A stretch of DNA of 28,428 nt, taken from positions 1 to 28,428 of the forward strand of contig JAWKJY010000022.1 in the NCBI GenBank assembly GCA_041393535.1, written 5' to 3'. The notes beneath the pieces are model-generated. The model searched no databases, was not told where the DNA came from, and saw only the letters and a program-made list of their open reading frames with translations. Positions 26,705 to 28,428 of this stretch are shown piece after piece (the stretch's first letter is position 1; each line of letters begins with the position of its first letter). The translations under genes and the position numbers were made by a program. The DNA comes from JAWKJY01 sp041393535 (GTDB taxonomy: Bacteria > Actinomycetota > Thermoleophilia > Gaiellales > Gaiellaceae).

Positions 26705-26809
26705 CTCGTCCTCCTTCCGGCCCGGGTCCAGGCGGCGACGGCTCGGCGCCGGCCGGGCTCGTTGTGCGCCCGGGGACGGCGGGTCGGCCGCCCCCGGGCG
26801 AGGGTGGTC

Positions 26810-26838
26810 GAGGGCGGGCCGTCGGTGCGCCCGCCCTC
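26810..26838 (-). terminator. Hairpin after the DUF4242 gene
   Basis: GAGGGCGGGC (26810-26819) and GCCCGCCCTC (26829-26838) are perfect complements around a 9-base loop, 8 bases past the stop at 26847. The remaining bases to 26704 show only the ribosome binding site of the beta-helix gene. Confidence 0.65.
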
Positions 26839-26846
26839 CGGTCGGG

Positions 26847-27142
26847 CTACGCGGGCACCGGCACGGGATCGGGCCGCACGATCACCGTGTCCGCGACCTC
26901 GAAGATCGCGGTCGCCGGCAGGCCCGCCCGTGCCGCGTGCTCGCGGATCTTCTCCTCGCTCGACGCCTGGTAGATGCAGACGGTGCCGAGGCTCCCGTCC
27001 GCTTGTGGACGACGTACGAGCGGATCCAGCGGATGTCGCTCGACATCTCCTCGTTGCCGACCTGCAGCGAGCGGGCCGCCGCGGCCTCGAGCTCCTGGGG
27101 CGTCGTCCAGCCGTTCTCGCGGCGGATCACGTAGAGCTTCAC
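26847..27142 (-). CDS. DUF4242 / SCO4226-like small protein, one apparent frameshift
   Basis: Joining two frames gives 98 residues: KLYVIRRENGWTTPQELE, IRWIRSYVVHK, then ADGSLGTVCIYQASS, REHAARAGLPATAIFEV and a Val/Pro-rich tail. This matches the DUF4242 ferredoxin-like small-protein family; its named member SCO4226 is a nickel-binding protein, but metal ligands cannot be confirmed here. The GTG at 27142 has GGAGGAGG just upstream. The frame changes near 27001, where one extra G (AAG-GCG-GAC instead of AAGCGGAC) restores a normal protein. Its promoter region is the most elaborate in the window: three 11-bp SARP-type repeats, a consensus promoter and two TetR-type palindromes, so it is probably a main regulated output of this locus. 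Confidence 0.78.
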
Positions 27143-27193
27143 CTCGACCTCCTCCGGTTGCGTGCCGGGGTACGACCCGGCGTCCTGGCACGG

Positions 27194-27240
27194 ATGGGAT
27201 CGCATGTCGGTTGTGACCCGGTTGTCCTGCGGGAAAGACC
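27194..27240 (-). promoter_or_regulatory. Putative SARP operator/promoter of the DUF4242 gene
   Basis: Units CGGTTGTGACC, CGGTTGTCCTG and CGGGAAAGACC (plus strand, 27208, 27219, 27230) are contiguous 11-base direct repeats. On the minus strand the last unit is followed after four bases by GCGATCCCAT (27203-27194), as in the osmC promoter. The gene start is 51 bases further, against 49 at osmC. Confidence 0.62.
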
Positions 27241-27278
27241 CGCTTCACCCGATCACCGCCTGCGTCCCGGCCTTACTT

Positions 27279-27296
27279 CGCACGACCGTTCGTGCG
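27279..27296. promoter_or_regulatory. TetR-type operator O1
   Basis: CGCACGACCGTTCGTGCG has exact 7-base arms (CGCACGA/TCGTGCG) around a 4-base centre. It covers the predicted transcription start of the minus-strand promoter at 27305-27334. Its core ACGACCGTTCGT matches O2 and O3. Confidence 0.6.
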
Positions 27297-27304
27297 ATTT
27301 CAAG

Positions 27305-27334
27305 ATAGTACGACTGATCGTTCTTTTTTGTCAA
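27305..27334 (-). promoter_or_regulatory. Near-consensus promoter toward the DUF4242 gene
   Basis: Minus strand: TTGACA (27334-27329), an 18-base spacer and TACTAT (27310-27305). It is an AT-rich island in a GC-rich window. It predicts a start near 27298 and a leader of about 155 bases containing the SARP-type repeats. O2 lies in the spacer next to the -10 and O1 over the start, so a bound TetR protein would block it. Confidence 0.68.
27310..27321. promoter_or_regulatory. TetR-type operator O2
   Basis: ACGACTGATCGT, with ACGA/TCGT arms, lies between the -35 and -10 of the minus-strand promoter. Same core as O1 and O3 (ACGAC....CGT). Confidence 0.5.
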
Positions 27335-27479
27335 GCCGACCATGACCGAGGGCCCACCGCCTCCCCGGGAGCCGCGGTCCGGCCGCCGCCTCGCAGTCCG
27401 TCGTCCCGCCCGGGGTCCGGGTCGGACGGCAGTCAGGTCCGGGCGCCGGGCTGGCGCCGAGCGCCGGCCCATGTCTTGA

Positions 27480-27491
27480 ACGACCGGTCGT
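27480..27491. promoter_or_regulatory. TetR-type operator O3 in the tetR promoter
   Basis: ACGACCGGTCGT is a perfect 12-bp palindrome ending two bases before the TATATT of the tetR gene. It is well placed for autorepression. Confidence 0.62.
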
Positions 27492-27493
27492 GC

Positions 27494-27505
27494 TATATTC
27501 CTCGC
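27494..27505 (+). promoter_or_regulatory. tetR -10 element, leaderless start
   Basis: TATATT (27494-27499) lies exactly six bases before the ATG at 27506, so transcription should begin at or beside the start codon. No ribosome binding site is present, which agrees with a leaderless mRNA. The -35 is weak. Confidence 0.55.
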
Positions 27506-28141
27506 ATGGCGACGCCCTCGACACGCAAGCTGCGCTCGGACGGCGAGCGGAGCCGCCGCACGATCCTGCGCGAGGCGGCACGGCTCGCGACGATCGACGG
27601 GCTCGAGGGGCTCTCGATCGGGAGCCTGGCCTCGTCGATCGGGATGAGCAAGAGCGGCCTCTACGCGCACTTCGGCTCGAAGGAGGAGCTCCAGCTGGCG
27701 ACCGTCGAGACCGCGCTCGAGGTGTTCTCCGGCGACGTCCTCGCCCCGACCGAGGCCGCCCGCGACGCGCTCGAGAAGGTGCGCGTCCTCTGCGACGCGT
27801 TCCTCGCCCACGTCGAGCGACGCGCCTTCCCCGGCGGCTGCTTCTTCGCGTCGGCGATGGCGGAGTTCGCGGCGCTGCGCGGGCCCGTGCGCGACCGGAT
27901 CGCCGCGATCCAGCACGACTTCGCGGCCTACATCGCCAGCCTGATCGCCGAGGCCCAGCGCAACGGCAGCCTCCACGCGACGGAGGATCCGGCACAGCTG
28001 GCCTTCGACCTCGAGGCCGCGATGCTGCTCGGCAACAACGGCTTCGTCCTCCACGACGACCCGGCGTACCTCCAGCACGCCAGGGCCGCGATCGAGCGCC
28101 GGCTCGAGCAGGCGGGGGCCCCGCCCCGCTCCGGGCGCTGA
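27506..28141 (+). CDS. TetR/AcrR-family regulator
   Basis: The 211-residue protein has the TetR helix-turn-helix at about 18-63: RTILREAARLATIDGLEG, then IGSLASSIGMSKSGLYAHFGSKEEL. The C-terminal part (FPGGCFFASAMAEFAAL, AYIASLIAEAQRNGSL, FDLEAAMLLGNNGFVLH) is the helical ligand-binding and dimer domain. It should repress until an unknown ligand binds. Three palindromes with the core ACGAC....CGT (27279, 27310, 27480) lie in the intergenic region. They point to repression of its own gene and of the promoter that reads toward the DUF4242 gene. The ATG is placed by the TATATT six bases upstream. It converges with the cupin gene, 26 bases between stops. Confidence 0.92.
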   Translation: MATPSTRKLRSDGERSRRTILREAARLATIDGLEGLSIGSLASSIGMSKSGLYAHFGSKEELQLATVETALEVFSGDVLAPTEAARDALEKVRVLCDAFLAHVERRAFPGGCFFASAMAEFAALRGPVRDRIAAIQHDFAAYIASLIAEAQRNGSLHATEDPAQLAFDLEAAMLLGNNGFVLHDDPAYLQHARAAIERRLEQAGAPPRSGR

Positions 28142-28167
28142 CGCCGACGCCGGGGCCGTTCGCCGGG

Positions 28168-28428
28168 CTACACGCCCGAGAAGGGGTCGAGCTGGTCGCC
28201 GAGCTTCCCGACGACGACGAGCGTGTCCGCGTCCGGCGTCTCGCCGGGCGCGATCGAGCGGGCCCAGAGGACGTCCGAGTCGGGGAACCAGTTGATCTCC
28301 GGCCGCAGCATCGTCGAGACGACGAGCGCGCGGACGGGCTCGTCCGTCCGGTTCGCGAACGTGTGGGCGCCTTCCCGGCCGGCCGGGAAGGCCACGACGT
28401 CGCCCGGCGCGAGCGCGCGCACCCCCAC
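28168..28428 (-). CDS. Cupin-domain protein, 3' part (5' end outside window)
   Basis: The visible 86 residues start mid-frame at the window edge; the first codon happens to be GTG but need not be the start. LAPGDVVAFPAGREGAHTFAN and NRTDEPVRALVVSTM are the second half of a cupin_2 barrel: the PxG turn and the trailing H and N of motif 2. The tail DSDVLWARSIAPGETPD and GDQLDPFSGV resembles small metal-binding cupins of unknown substrate. The first cupin motif, with most metal ligands, lies outside the window. It converges with the TetR gene. Confidence 0.78.
   Translation of the reverse strand: MGVRALAPGDVVAFPAGREGAHTFANRTDEPVRALVVSTMLRPEINWFPDSDVLWARSIAPGETPDADTLVVVGKLGDQLDPFSGV

Noticed and set aside
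27335..27479. Further regulatory RNA or small gene between the two promoters
   Set aside because: No frame with a plausible start, no riboswitch-like conserved element and no hairpin better than chance for this base composition.

Overview
The window is very GC-rich, with many GTG starts, dense gene packing, a BTAD/SARP-type ATPase regulator, an OsmC protein, FemAB/GNAT proteins and a hydantoinase pair. This points to a high-GC actinobacterium, most likely a Thermoleophilia-like soil lineage (Solirubrobacterales or Gaiellales relatives). That placement is an inference from protein style, not from a marker gene. No rRNA, tRNA, CRISPR array, integrase or transposase was recognised.

Left part (1-9.5 kb): the 3' part of a molybdopterin oxidoreductase (+), a small alpha/beta-barrel protein (-), a divergent pair of an HDOD protein (-) and a soluble chemoreceptor-like protein (+), then hyuA-hyuB (-, ATGA overlap) for an ATP-dependent hydantoinase/oxoprolinase, and a 1-Cys peroxiredoxin (-) with a strong hairpin downstream. 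Middle (9.7-16.3 kb): two small + strand genes, a small secreted four-cysteine protein, a tandem FemAB/BioF2-like acyltransferase fusion facing a GNAT protein, a SAM methyltransferase, and an aldehyde dehydrogenase with one apparent frameshift.

Right part (16.5-27.3 kb): a compact minus-strand redox locus. In transcription order its units are a DUF4242 protein, a secreted glycine-rich beta-helix protein, an MFS exporter, and an operon osmC - acyl-CoA-dehydrogenase-like flavoenzyme - FAD/NAD(P) monooxygenase - SARP/ATPase regulator. The regulator is the last gene; its GTG lies one base after the monooxygenase stop. Three promoters in this locus (osmC, MFS, DUF4242) carry GGTA/GGTT-type direct repeats spaced exactly 11 bp, the spacing expected of SARP operators. 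The osmC and DUF4242 promoters also share an identical decamer at the same offset from the repeats. A TetR gene (+, apparently leaderless) follows, with three related palindromes; two of them sit on a near-consensus TTGACA-N18-TACTAT promoter firing toward the DUF4242 gene. The best candidate for an undescribed system is this SARP- and TetR-controlled oxidative or detoxification locus. The window ends in a partial cupin gene (-).

The only gene-free stretch over 300 bases is 27143-27505. It holds the DUF4242 and tetR control regions; 27335-27479 shows nothing I recognise. From 16.1 to 27.0 kb five genes carry apparent frameshifts, most explained by one base too many or too few in a G/C run. 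I therefore treat them as probable sequencing or assembly errors rather than dead genes, and list them as single features over both frames.
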